Assembly: GCA_947498815.1 (NCBI GenBank)
Contig: CANMLU010000002.1
Coordinates: 1-64,000, forward strand
Direction of reading: 5' to 3'
DNA length: 64,000 nt
From: an uncultured Aquimarina sp.
GTDB lineage: Bacteria > Bacteroidota > Bacteroidia > Flavobacteriales > Flavobacteriaceae
Positions 54,863-62,839 of this stretch are shown here, piece by piece. Each line of letters begins with the position of its first letter. The stretch's first letter is position 1. The notes beneath the pieces are model-generated. The model worked only from the letters and a program-made list of their open reading frames with translations, was not told the origin of the DNA and did not search any database. Position numbers and translations under genes: made by a program.

Positions 54863-55575
54863 TGGATCTAAGATATAGAAGTAATGAAGGTGAACTCATG
54901 GATGATCCTAATATTGACAAGGCCGATTTAAAAATTGCATTGTCGGATATTTCACGGGTTAATAAATGGTTGGGTGGTAGCAGTATTACCATTAATGCAG
55001 TAGATCATTTGATCAATAATGCACAGGTGAAAAATGAATATGTAATCGTTGATTTGGGTTGTGGCGATGGTGAAATGTTACGAGAAATTGCTGATTTTTT
55101 TAGAAAAAAGAAAGTAACACTAAAATTAATCGGGGTAGATCTCAACAAGAAAAGTCTAGAATATGCAAAACAACTTAGTATTTTATATCCGGAAATAACA
55201 TTTGAGCAAAAAGATATATTAGATATAAATGCATCCCAATTTGAATGTGATATTTTGATCTGTACACTAACATTACACCACCTCACTTGTGAAGAAATCA
55301 AAAAAGTAATCGGTAAAGCTCAAAGTATAGCGTCACTTGGTATTGTGATAAATGACCTTCAGCGTAGTACAATAGCATATTATCTTTTTACTGTATTCAG
55401 TTTCTTTTTTATTAAAGGGTATATTGCCAAAAATGATGGTTTGATATCTATAAAACGGGGATTTAAAAAACGAGAATTAATAGCCTATGCAGATGCATTA
55501 CATCTAAAACAGTATAAAATTGATTGGAAATGGGCATTTAGGTATCGATGGATTATTGAAACCAAATATGTATAA
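54856..55575 (+). CDS. SAM-dependent methyltransferase of the type III PKS cluster
   Basis: The class I SAM-binding motif is VDLGCGDGEML, with LIGVDLNKKS as the acidic second motif and ILICTLTLHHL in the usual third position. At 239 residues it has the size of small-molecule C- or O-methyltransferases. The start overlaps the FAD gene by 7 bases (a second ATG lies 6 bases later), and the type III PKS follows after 18 bases. It most likely methylates the polyketide ring. Substrate unknown. Confidence 0.88.
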   Translation: MLMDLRYRSNEGELMDDPNIDKADLKIALSDISRVNKWLGGSSITINAVDHLINNAQVKNEYVIVDLGCGDGEMLREIADFFRKKKVTLKLIGVDLNKKSLEYAKQLSILYPEITFEQKDILDINASQFECDILICTLTLHHLTCEEIKKVIGKAQSIASLGIVINDLQRSTIAYYLFTVFSFFFIKGYIAKNDGLISIKRGFKKRELIAYADALHLKQYKIDWKWAFRYRWIIETKYV

Positions 55576-55593
55576 TTAAAAAAGTAAAGAAAA

Positions 55594-56652
55594 TTGAGCG
55601 TAAAAATAGTCGGAGTAGTCAAACAATTACCGCAATACGTAAGAGACACAAAAGAAATATTACCTTTTGTTTCCCAATGGTTATCTGGTTCGGGCCAAGA
55701 TGATCGTTTCAAGCGTAAAGTGCTTAAGATATTCGAAAATGCTGCAGTTGATAGGAGGTATGGGATAATGAATATTGAAGAAGTCTTTACTGCTACATCT
55801 TTTGAAGAAAAAAATGATATTTATGTTAGAGAAGTAAAGAAATTAGGGACTTCTGTACTACGAAATGCTTTAAAAAAAGCAGATTGGGACCCAAAATCTC
55901 TTGATTATATTATTACAGTGAGTTGTACCGGAATTATGATTCCGTCGCTTGATGCTTATCTTATTAATGACTTGGATTTAAGGCAAAATATTGTGCGACT
56001 TCCTGTAACTGAAATGGGTTGTGCTGCTGGAGTTTCGGGTATTATATACGCAAGAAATTTTCTTGAAGCAAATCCTGGTAAAAGAGCTGCAGTTATAGCC
56101 GTCGAGTCTCCAACAGCAACGTTTCAGTTGGATGACTTTAGTATGACCAACATGGTAAGTGCAGCAATTTTTGGAGATGGAGCCGCATGTGCACTTTTGT
56201 CTTCCGAGAAAGATGCCAATGGACCAAAAATTATTGGAGACGAGATGTATCATTTTTATGATGCAACAACCATGATGGGTTTTAAATTAACGAATGGAGG
56301 ATTACAAATGATATTGGATCCAGAGGTGCCAGACAAGATTGCGAAGCATTTTCCAGATGTGATTTATCCGTTTTTAAAACAATATGATATGACCATTCAG
56401 GATATTAATCACTTAATTTTTCATCCCGGAGGGAAAAAAATTGTACAGACGGTAGAAGAGCTTTTTGGACATATGGGTAAGAACATTGATGCTACAAAAG
56501 CAATTTTAAAGGAATTCGGGAATATGAGCAGTGTAACGGTACTATATGTTTTGGAACGTTTCATGGAAAGAAACCCCAATCCTGGTGAAACAGGATTAAT
56601 GCTAAGTTTTGGTCCGGGTTTCTCTGCACAAAGAATAGTATTAGAATGGTAA
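55594..56652 (+). CDS. Type III polyketide synthase (chalcone synthase-like)
   Basis: This is a type III PKS, a homodimeric ketosynthase extending acyl-CoA starters with malonyl-CoA and cyclising the chain. The catalytic triad is Cys143 (TEMGCAAGVSG), His277 (FHPGGKK) and Asn310 (GNMSSVTVL). DDRFKRKVLKIFENAAVDRR near the N-terminus is also typical. The start is a TTG, as no ATG precedes the conserved N-terminus. Its neighbours (FAS-type genes and a private ACP) suggest it takes an unusual acyl starter. Product likely an alkylresorcinol, pyrone or related phenolic lipid (inference). Confidence 0.93.
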   Translation: MSVKIVGVVKQLPQYVRDTKEILPFVSQWLSGSGQDDRFKRKVLKIFENAAVDRRYGIMNIEEVFTATSFEEKNDIYVREVKKLGTSVLRNALKKADWDPKSLDYIITVSCTGIMIPSLDAYLINDLDLRQNIVRLPVTEMGCAAGVSGIIYARNFLEANPGKRAAVIAVESPTATFQLDDFSMTNMVSAAIFGDGAACALLSSEKDANGPKIIGDEMYHFYDATTMMGFKLTNGGLQMILDPEVPDKIAKHFPDVIYPFLKQYDMTIQDINHLIFHPGGKKIVQTVEELFGHMGKNIDATKAILKEFGNMSSVTVLYVLERFMERNPNPGETGLMLSFGPGFSAQRIVLEW

Positions 56653-56695
56653 CCGATTACTAATTATTTATTTCTGGGAAACAGAAAACTCGCGC

Positions 56696-57487
56696 ATGGA
56701 TAAAGAATTTAAAGATAAAAACGAGTGGGCATTGATACTAGGCGGAAGCACAGGTTTGGGATTGGCTACAGCAAAAAAACTGGCTCAGCATGGTATGAAT
56801 ATTATCGTGGTCCATCGCAATCGTAAAAGTGAATTAGAACAAATAGTACAACATTTTGAACAAATTAAGAGATTAGGTGTACATCTACAAACTTTTAATG
56901 TCGACTTATTAAAGCGAGAAAAGCGAGAAGAAGTCATTACCGAAATTAGGGACAGAATAGGAGATAATACTATAAAAACATTGGTGCACAGTATCGCAAA
57001 GGGGAACCTTAAGCCTATGATTGACGATACTCATACACTTAAAAATGATGATTTTCATCTTACTATAGATGCTATGGCCATTAGTCTTTATGATTGGGTG
57101 AAATCCTGTTTTGAGGCGAATTTGTTTACAAACGATTCCAGAATCATTTCTTTTACAAGTGAAGGAAATACAAAAGCTTGGAAGAATTATGCAGCTGTTT
57201 CTGCTGCAAAGGTGGCTCTAGAAGCAATTACACGCAGTATAGCGCTTGAGTTTGCCCAGTATGGTATTAGAGCCAATTGTTTGCAACCGGGTGCTGTAGA
57301 TACTCAATCTTTGCGAATGATACCTGGCTTCGAAGAAATTATAAAACATAGTATACAACGCAATCCATTTAATCGTATTACAACCCCCGAAGACGTGGCG
57401 AATATGGTGTATTTATTATGTAAAAAAGAAGCCTCCTGGATTAATGGTTGTATCATCCCTGTGAATGGTGGCGAGCATTTGAATTAA
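56696..57487 (+). CDS. SDR family reductase, FabL-like enoyl-ACP reductase type
   Basis: The Rossmann start is ALILGGSTGLGLATAKKL, and the active-site region YAAVSAAK has a Tyr-x6-Lys spacing, as in FabI/FabL enoyl-ACP reductases rather than the Tyr-x3-Lys of ordinary SDRs. NCLQPGAVDTQSLRMIPG and SWINGCIIPVNGG complete the family pattern. It probably performs the enoyl reduction when the cluster builds its own acyl chain. It lies between the PKS and the lipoprotein gene, in a 263-residue frame. Confidence 0.85.
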   Translation: MDKEFKDKNEWALILGGSTGLGLATAKKLAQHGMNIIVVHRNRKSELEQIVQHFEQIKRLGVHLQTFNVDLLKREKREEVITEIRDRIGDNTIKTLVHSIAKGNLKPMIDDTHTLKNDDFHLTIDAMAISLYDWVKSCFEANLFTNDSRIISFTSEGNTKAWKNYAAVSAAKVALEAITRSIALEFAQYGIRANCLQPGAVDTQSLRMIPGFEEIIKHSIQRNPFNRITTPEDVANMVYLLCKKEASWINGCIIPVNGGEHLN

Positions 57488-57504
57488 TTATTTAACGATT
57501 TACT

Positions 57505-57990
57505 ATGAAAAATATATTTATTTTTTGTTTTCCTTTGGTTGTGTATCTTATTTCATGTAAAGAAGACAATACGACAAGTATGATTAACGTGCCAGACATG
57601 AATACTGATGGTTTAGCAGAGATTATAAGTGTTTCTGTTTCTGGTAAAGAAAATGATTATACGTTTAGTGTGGGGATTAAGAGCCCCGATACTGGTTGTG
57701 ATCAATACGCAAATTGGTGGGAAGTTATTTCTGAAGATGGAAAATTAATCTATCGCAGAATTCTTGGTCATAGCCATGTGAACGAACAACCATTTGTGCG
57801 TTCTGGAGGCAAAGTGGTGATAACAAAAGATCAAAAAGTATATGTGCGTGCCCATATGAATACTAGTGGGTATGGTACAAAGGTGTTTAAAGGTAGTGTT
57901 GCAAATGGTTTTCAAGAAAGTACTTTGGATGAGACTTTTGCAAATGAATTAGAAACTCAACAACCACTGCCTTCCGGATGCCCATTTTAA
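57505..57990 (+). CDS. Hypothetical lipoprotein inside the type III PKS cluster
   Basis: A lipoprotein signal (LISCKED, Cys18) is followed by about 140 mostly beta residues: IISVSVSGKENDYTFSVGIK, TGCDQYANWWEVISEDG and KVYVRAHMNTSGYGTKVFKG. The CDQY and SGCPF cysteines may form a disulfide. I do not recognise a family. It sits 17 bases after the reductase gene and 14 bases before the dehydratase gene, so it belongs to the same operon. It may hold or export the lipid product (inference). Confidence 0.75.
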   Translation: MKNIFIFCFPLVVYLISCKEDNTTSMINVPDMNTDGLAEIISVSVSGKENDYTFSVGIKSPDTGCDQYANWWEVISEDGKLIYRRILGHSHVNEQPFVRSGGKVVITKDQKVYVRAHMNTSGYGTKVFKGSVANGFQESTLDETFANELETQQPLPSGCPF

Positions 57991-58004
57991 AATTATAATA
58001 GCGT

Positions 58005-58442
58005 ATGATTAGAGAAGATATTATTAAAGAATTACCATATAGCACCCCATTTTTGTTTGTAGATGAGATTCTTGAAATCGATGATGATCATATTAAAGGG
58101 ACGTATACCTTCAAGAATGATGAGTTTTTTTACCAAGGACATTTTAAAGATCATCCAGTCACTCCAGGAGTAATACTTACAGAGTGTACGGCACAAATAG
58201 GTATGGCGTGTTTTGGTATTTATCTTTTGGGAGACGTCTGGGATCAGAAAACAATAGGTGTTGCGATGTCCAGTAATGAAATGAACTTTTATAAGCCTGT
58301 TTTTCCTGGAGACAAGGTTACCGTAGTGTCGGATAAAGTGTATTTTAGATTTAATAAACTGAAATGTAATGTCGTTATGTACAATTCTGAAGATGCAGTT
58401 GTAGCCAAGGGAGTCGTAGCAGGTGTAGCATTCAAAAAATAA
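58005..58442 (+). CDS. 3-hydroxyacyl-ACP dehydratase, FabZ-like (hot-dog fold)
   Basis: The 145-residue hot-dog protein has QGHFKDHPVTPGVILTECTA, with the catalytic His in GHFKDHPV and the Glu in TECTA placed as in FabZ (GHFPxxPxxPGVL, then E). It dehydrates beta-hydroxyacyl-ACP in the chain-building steps of the cluster. It lies 14 bases after the lipoprotein gene and 8 bases before the hydrolase gene. Confidence 0.88.
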   Translation: MIREDIIKELPYSTPFLFVDEILEIDDDHIKGTYTFKNDEFFYQGHFKDHPVTPGVILTECTAQIGMACFGIYLLGDVWDQKTIGVAMSSNEMNFYKPVFPGDKVTVVSDKVYFRFNKLKCNVVMYNSEDAVVAKGVVAGVAFKK

Positions 58443-58450
58443 TATATATA

Positions 58451-59356
58451 ATGAGTTTAGGCTATTCGCTGGTAAAATTATTTCTTAAAGTAAAAGGGGA
58501 GAAGAAATCATGGTCGCAAGACCCTATTGATTATCTTAAAAAGAGAAAACAAGATATCCATACACCCAAAAAGCATCATGTATTGGGTTCCACATTAGAA
58601 AGCAAAGAAATCCAAGGAGTCAAGGTTACGGCGGTACTACCAAAAGCAAAAACAACAGGATTTTTACTCATGTATTGTCATGGTGGTGCTTTTGTATATG
58701 GACCAACAAAAGAAAATTGGAGTTTTTTAGCAAGATTGGCCAAACATACTAGCTCTGATGCATGGATGATAGATTATCCCAAAGCTCCAGAAAAAACCAT
58801 AGAAACGATTACAGAAAGTGTTTATAGCGCCTATATGACGGCAACAAAAACGTATGATCCTTCAAAAATCGTTCTGTTAGGAGATTCTGCAGGTGGAAGC
58901 TTAATACTTACTCTTGCTCAACGATTAGTGAGAGAGAACAAACCACTTCCAAATAGACTAATACCGATCACTCCAGTGGTAGATGCCAGTGTAAGTAATC
59001 CAAAAATCCCTGGAATAGACGAAATAGACCCCATTTTAAGCGTTAATGGTGTGAAATCGGCAAATACCATGTGTGTAGGAGAACTATCGCTTAAAGATCC
59101 GTTAATTTCACCCTTGTATGGGGTTTTGAAGGATTTGCCACCTGTGCATTTATTTATGGCTACAGATGATATATTAACACCCGATCAGGAGCTATTGGCA
59201 CAACAAATCAAAGAAGTAAATGGGAGTATTGAAGTTATTGTTGGTGAAAACATGCCTCACGTCTGGCCAATATTACCATTTATGCCCGAGGCAAAAGAAG
59301 GATTAATGGAAATAGTATCTATAGTAAATATGGCGGTTAAAGAGGATGGGGAATAG
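58451..59356 (+). CDS. Alpha/beta hydrolase, HSL/acetyl-esterase type
   Basis: The hydrolase has the HSL-type oxyanion motif YCHGGAFVYG and the nucleophile motif GDSAGG, with the acid Asp in MATDDILTPDQE and the His in NMPHVWP. At 301 residues it is a normal size for hormone-sensitive-lipase family esterases. Its stop overlaps the ketosynthase start by 11 bases. It may act as a thioesterase-like release or editing enzyme of the cluster, or as a product hydrolase. Confidence 0.88.
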   Translation: MSLGYSLVKLFLKVKGEKKSWSQDPIDYLKKRKQDIHTPKKHHVLGSTLESKEIQGVKVTAVLPKAKTTGFLLMYCHGGAFVYGPTKENWSFLARLAKHTSSDAWMIDYPKAPEKTIETITESVYSAYMTATKTYDPSKIVLLGDSAGGSLILTLAQRLVRENKPLPNRLIPITPVVDASVSNPKIPGIDEIDPILSVNGVKSANTMCVGELSLKDPLISPLYGVLKDLPPVHLFMATDDILTPDQELLAQQIKEVNGSIEVIVGENMPHVWPILPFMPEAKEGLMEIVSIVNMAVKEDGE

Positions 59357-60620
59357 ACGGGTAGTCATAACGGGTTTGGGTATCGTTTCTCCTAATGGAA
59401 CGATCGTTTCAGAATTCATGTCATCTATACAAAAAGGTAAGAGTGGTATTCGTTTTATAGAAAACCTTAAACAATTAAAATTTTCATGTCAAATAGCTGG
59501 TTATCCAATATATAGTAATTCTTATTTGAATAATTACTTTAATTCAATTCAATTGAAGGGGCTCAACGCATCGGGGATGGAGTACGGTGTAATATCAGGT
59601 ATAGATGCATGGAAAGATGCAGGCCTAGAAATTAACCAATCCAATATTCCTCTTTGGGATGCAGGTGTTATTTTCGGTACTGGGATATTGGGTGTAGATA
59701 AATTTCGTGAAGCTATTCATAAGGTTGATGAAGGTAAAGTACGCAGATTAGGAAGCAATACTGTTATTCAAACCATGGCAAGTGGTATAAGTGCATTTTT
59801 GGGTGGAATGTTGGGTTGCGGAAACATAGTGACTACAAACTCTTCTGCTTGCAGCACAGGTACTGAAGCCATTTTAATGGCGTATGATCGTATTACCAAT
59901 GGAAAAGCGGAAATTATATTGGCTGGTAGTACAAGCGATAGTGGACCCTATGTATGGGGAGGCTTTGATGCTATGCGTATTCTGCCATATAAATATAATG
60001 ATAACCCAACTGAAGCTTCAAGACCTATGAGTGCTACCGCAAGTGGATTTGTGCCAGGCAGTGGAGCAGGGGCCTTGGTGATTGAAAGCCTAGAAAGCGC
60101 ACAAAAAAGAGGAGCAACGATCTATGCCGAGATACTTGGGGGACATGTTAATAGTGGCGGACAAAGAAATGGTGGTAGTATGACGGCTCCAAATAGTGAG
60201 GCAGTTATACAATGTATTACTGAAGCCATAAGAAATAGTAACATCAATGCAGAACAAATTGATGCTATTAATGGGCATTTGACAGCTACATCCAAAGATA
60301 GTCTAGAAATACAGAACTGGTGCACAGCATTGAATAGAAAAGGAGATGATTTTCCTTATATAAACTCGTTAAAAAGCTTAGTAGGTCACTGTTTGGCAGC
60401 TTCCGGCAGTATCGAAAGCGTAGCTACAGTATTGCAACTCAAAGAAAACTTCATTTTTGGAAATATAAACTGTGAAGATCTGCATCCAGATATAGCAACA
60501 CTAGTAGGCAGACATAAAATCCCTACAGATACTCTTGATTATTCTCCCAATATTATAGCCAAAGCTAGTTTCGGATTTGGAGATGTAAATGCTTGTGTTA
60601 TCTTTAAAAAATATTCATAA
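59346..60620 (+). CDS. Beta-ketoacyl-ACP synthase (FabF-like ketosynthase)
   Basis: This decarboxylating ketosynthase carries the Cys-His-His triad: Cys169 in SSACSTGTE, His311 in INGHLTATSKDS and His348 in LVGHCLAASGS. It has VTGLGIVSPNG at the N-terminus. At 424 residues it is the FabF/KAS II size. Together with the dehydratase, enoyl reductase and ACP it forms a dedicated fatty-acid-type elongation module, probably supplying the type III PKS with its starter. No dedicated ketoreductase is seen, so FabG may be borrowed from central metabolism. Confidence 0.9.
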   Translation: MGNRRVVITGLGIVSPNGTIVSEFMSSIQKGKSGIRFIENLKQLKFSCQIAGYPIYSNSYLNNYFNSIQLKGLNASGMEYGVISGIDAWKDAGLEINQSNIPLWDAGVIFGTGILGVDKFREAIHKVDEGKVRRLGSNTVIQTMASGISAFLGGMLGCGNIVTTNSSACSTGTEAILMAYDRITNGKAEIILAGSTSDSGPYVWGGFDAMRILPYKYNDNPTEASRPMSATASGFVPGSGAGALVIESLESAQKRGATIYAEILGGHVNSGGQRNGGSMTAPNSEAVIQCITEAIRNSNINAEQIDAINGHLTATSKDSLEIQNWCTALNRKGDDFPYINSLKSLVGHCLAASGSIESVATVLQLKENFIFGNINCEDLHPDIATLVGRHKIPTDTLDYSPNIIAKASFGFGDVNACVIFKKYS

Positions 60621-60658
60621 GAACATTTTCTTAACAACAAAAAAAGAATAATACAAAC

Positions 60659-60913
60659 ATGACAAAAGAAGAATTGCTATCCAAACTAAAAACTATTATT
60701 GAACCCTATGTTCAAAATCAGGATGGATTCAAAAACTTAAGCGAAGACACTGATTTTATTAAGGATCTGGAGATTAATTCTGCAAATCTTGTTGATGTAG
60801 CGCTCGATGTTGAAGATGAATTTGATATTGAAATTGATAATGACGCTATGGAGAAAATGTTAACTGTAAAAGCTTCAATCGAAGTAATACAAACAAAATT
60901 AGCTACAAAATGA
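60659..60913 (+). CDS. Acyl carrier protein
   Basis: This 84-residue helical protein has DLEINSANLVDVALDVEDEF, with Ser41 at the phosphopantetheine attachment site (INSANL in place of the usual DSL). The charge is very acidic, as expected. It is presumably the private carrier of the cluster, modified by the phosphopantetheinyl transferase encoded next, whose gene overlaps its stop by 4 bases (ATGA). Confidence 0.92.
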   Translation: MTKEELLSKLKTIIEPYVQNQDGFKNLSEDTDFIKDLEINSANLVDVALDVEDEFDIEIDNDAMEKMLTVKASIEVIQTKLATK

Positions 60914-61452
60914 TAGGTAATGACATTGTCGACCTTCAACTTGCATATAGCCAAAGTAATTGGCGGCGTAAAGGCTGGTTGCAAAAGATATTTACAATCG
61001 AGGAACAAGGCTATATTAATAATACAGAAAATCCAGATGTACAGGTTTGGAAATTTTGGAGCATGAAAGAGGCTGCCTATAAAGCTCATCAAAGGCGCTT
61101 TTTGTTAAGCCCCAGATATAATCCTCTTAGTTATGAGTGTTCATCGGGTGGAAAAGTTTCTATTCATAATTATGTTTATGCTGTAAATACCGAATTTTCA
61201 AACACCTATGTGCATACTATTGCAAAGGCATATGATTGCGATTATAGTTCTAAGATATTTGAGAATACAACAAATATAAAACAGGAACTGAAGTGGATAA
61301 TAGCTCGAAAACTTGGAATACCACTCACCTCCATTTCAATTAAAAAAGACGAGAATAGAATACCGATATTATATATTGAAAATAAAAAAGAAAATATCGA
61401 TATATCCATAACACATCATGGCAGATATTCTGCTTTGCTAGCTAATTGTTAA
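60910..61452 (+). CDS. 4'-phosphopantetheinyl transferase
   Basis: It converts apo-ACP to holo-ACP using CoA. It has IGNDIVDL near the N-terminus (AcpS-type metal-binding Asp) and KFWSMKEAAYKAHQRR (the WSxKEAxxK motif of the superfamily). The 180-residue length lies between AcpS and Sfp types. The overlap with the ACP gene fits a dedicated pair. It is the last gene of the cluster; the following 115 bases contain no gene. Confidence 0.9.
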   Translation: MIGNDIVDLQLAYSQSNWRRKGWLQKIFTIEEQGYINNTENPDVQVWKFWSMKEAAYKAHQRRFLLSPRYNPLSYECSSGGKVSIHNYVYAVNTEFSNTYVHTIAKAYDCDYSSKIFENTTNIKQELKWIIARKLGIPLTSISIKKDENRIPILYIENKKENIDISITHHGRYSALLANC

Positions 61453-61567
61453 TCAAGTATTACCATCAATTTTACCAAGATTTTATGAAATTCATAGGGA
61501 CTTGTTTTATACTTTTGATTTTTAACTAAGTTTACTCATTCATCAAAAATAATTAATCTAACACACA

Positions 61568-62839
61568 ATGTCTATATTTAAAAAACCGATACTACCCATA
61601 GTAATCATTACTATTGCTGGGGTTTTATATTCATGTTCAAATTCGGAACAGAAGGCAGAACAAAGTGATTCTTCAAGTACAGCAGAGTTTACAATTGATT
61701 ATGAAAAATTCATCTTAGACAATGGTCTGGAGGTTATTTTGCATGAAGATCATAGTGATCCGATTGTTGCGGTAGCTACGATGATGCATGTAGGCTCAAA
61801 TCGTGAAAAGCCAGGGAAAACAGGATTTGCCCATTTTTTTGAGCATATGTCTTTCAATGATTCCGAAAACACACCGGTGGGAGCCAATCGAAAGTTGATA
61901 CCAGAATGGGGAGGAGAACGCAACGGGGGTACCTGGAACGATGGAACGGTATATTATGAAGTAGTACCAAAAGATGCTTTTGAAAAAATCTTATGGATCG
62001 ACTCCGATCGTTTTGGATATATGATTAATACGGTTACAGAAGAAGCTTTAGAGAGAGAAAAGCAGGTAGTTAAAAATGAAAAGCGCCAACGTGTGGACAA
62101 TGCACCTTACGGATACACTGATGAAATCATACGTAAAAACCTATATCCAGAAGGGCATCCTTATAATTGGACTGTGATTGGTTCACTTCCTGATCTCCAA
62201 TCGGCTACTTTGGATGATGTTAAAGAATTTTATGAGAAGTACTATGGAGCAAGTAATGGTTCTCTGGTAATTGCCGGTGATATCGATATTGAAGAGACAA
62301 AAGAGTTGGTAAAAAAATGGTTTGGTGAGATTAGAAAAGGACCCGAAGTGGCACCTCTTGAAGCTAAACCAGTTTCGCTCGAAAAAAGTAAATCCCTATA
62401 TTTTGAAGATAACTTTGCAAAGCTTCCGGAGCTTAGAATGATATTTCCAACAGTCGAACGATATCATAAGGATACCTATGCATTGGATATTTTGGGACAA
62501 TTGTTGAGTGGTAGTAAAAAGTCTCCGTTATATAAAGTTCTTGTCGAAGAAAAGAAATTAGCACCCAATCCTGTTACTTTTCAGCGATCTAATGAAATAG
62601 CAGGTGAGTTTAATTTTATTATACGTGCCAACGCGGATAAAGATCTGGATAGTGTTAAGACGGCCATAAATGAAGGTTTAGCGAGGTTTGAGAAAGATGG
62701 GTTTACAGATAATGAATTAAAAAGAATCAAGGCAGAACTTGAAACACAATTATATCAAGGGTTTAGTACCGTATTAAACAAAGCGTTTCAATTGGTTCAG
62801 GATAATGAGTTTAAAGGAGATCCAGGTTATATATCGTAA
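61568..62839 (+). CDS. M16 family zinc peptidase, N-terminal half ended by an in-frame TAA
   Basis: This 423-residue product is the front part of a large M16 (insulinase/pitrilysin-type) peptidase. It starts with a lipoprotein-like signal (LYSCSNSEQK, Cys23), has the zinc motif HFFEH (89-93) with a downstream acidic ligand in EALEREKQVVKNEKRQ, and continues through the second M16 module. The TAA at 62837-62839 follows GDPGYIS. The next codons, in the same frame, continue as ordinary M16 sequence with no second frame change. The N-terminal half contains the active site, so a truncated product could keep some activity. See the next entry. Confidence 0.85.
   Translation: MSIFKKPILPIVIITIAGVLYSCSNSEQKAEQSDSSSTAEFTIDYEKFILDNGLEVILHEDHSDPIVAVATMMHVGSNREKPGKTGFAHFFEHMSFNDSENTPVGANRKLIPEWGGERNGGTWNDGTVYYEVVPKDAFEKILWIDSDRFGYMINTVTEEALEREKQVVKNEKRQRVDNAPYGYTDEIIRKNLYPEGHPYNWTVIGSLPDLQSATLDDVKEFYEKYYGASNGSLVIAGDIDIEETKELVKKWFGEIRKGPEVAPLEAKPVSLEKSKSLYFEDNFAKLPELRMIFPTVERYHKDTYALDILGQLLSGSKKSPLYKVLVEEKKLAPNPVTFQRSNEIAGEFNFIIRANADKDLDSVKTAINEGLARFEKDGFTDNELKRIKAELETQLYQGFSTVLNKAFQLVQDNEFKGDPGYIS

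Noticed and set aside
53729-61452. Flexirubin or dialkylresorcinol cluster
   Set aside because: There is no DarA/DarB pair, no aryl-polyene ketosynthase set and no exporter; the core enzyme is a type III PKS.
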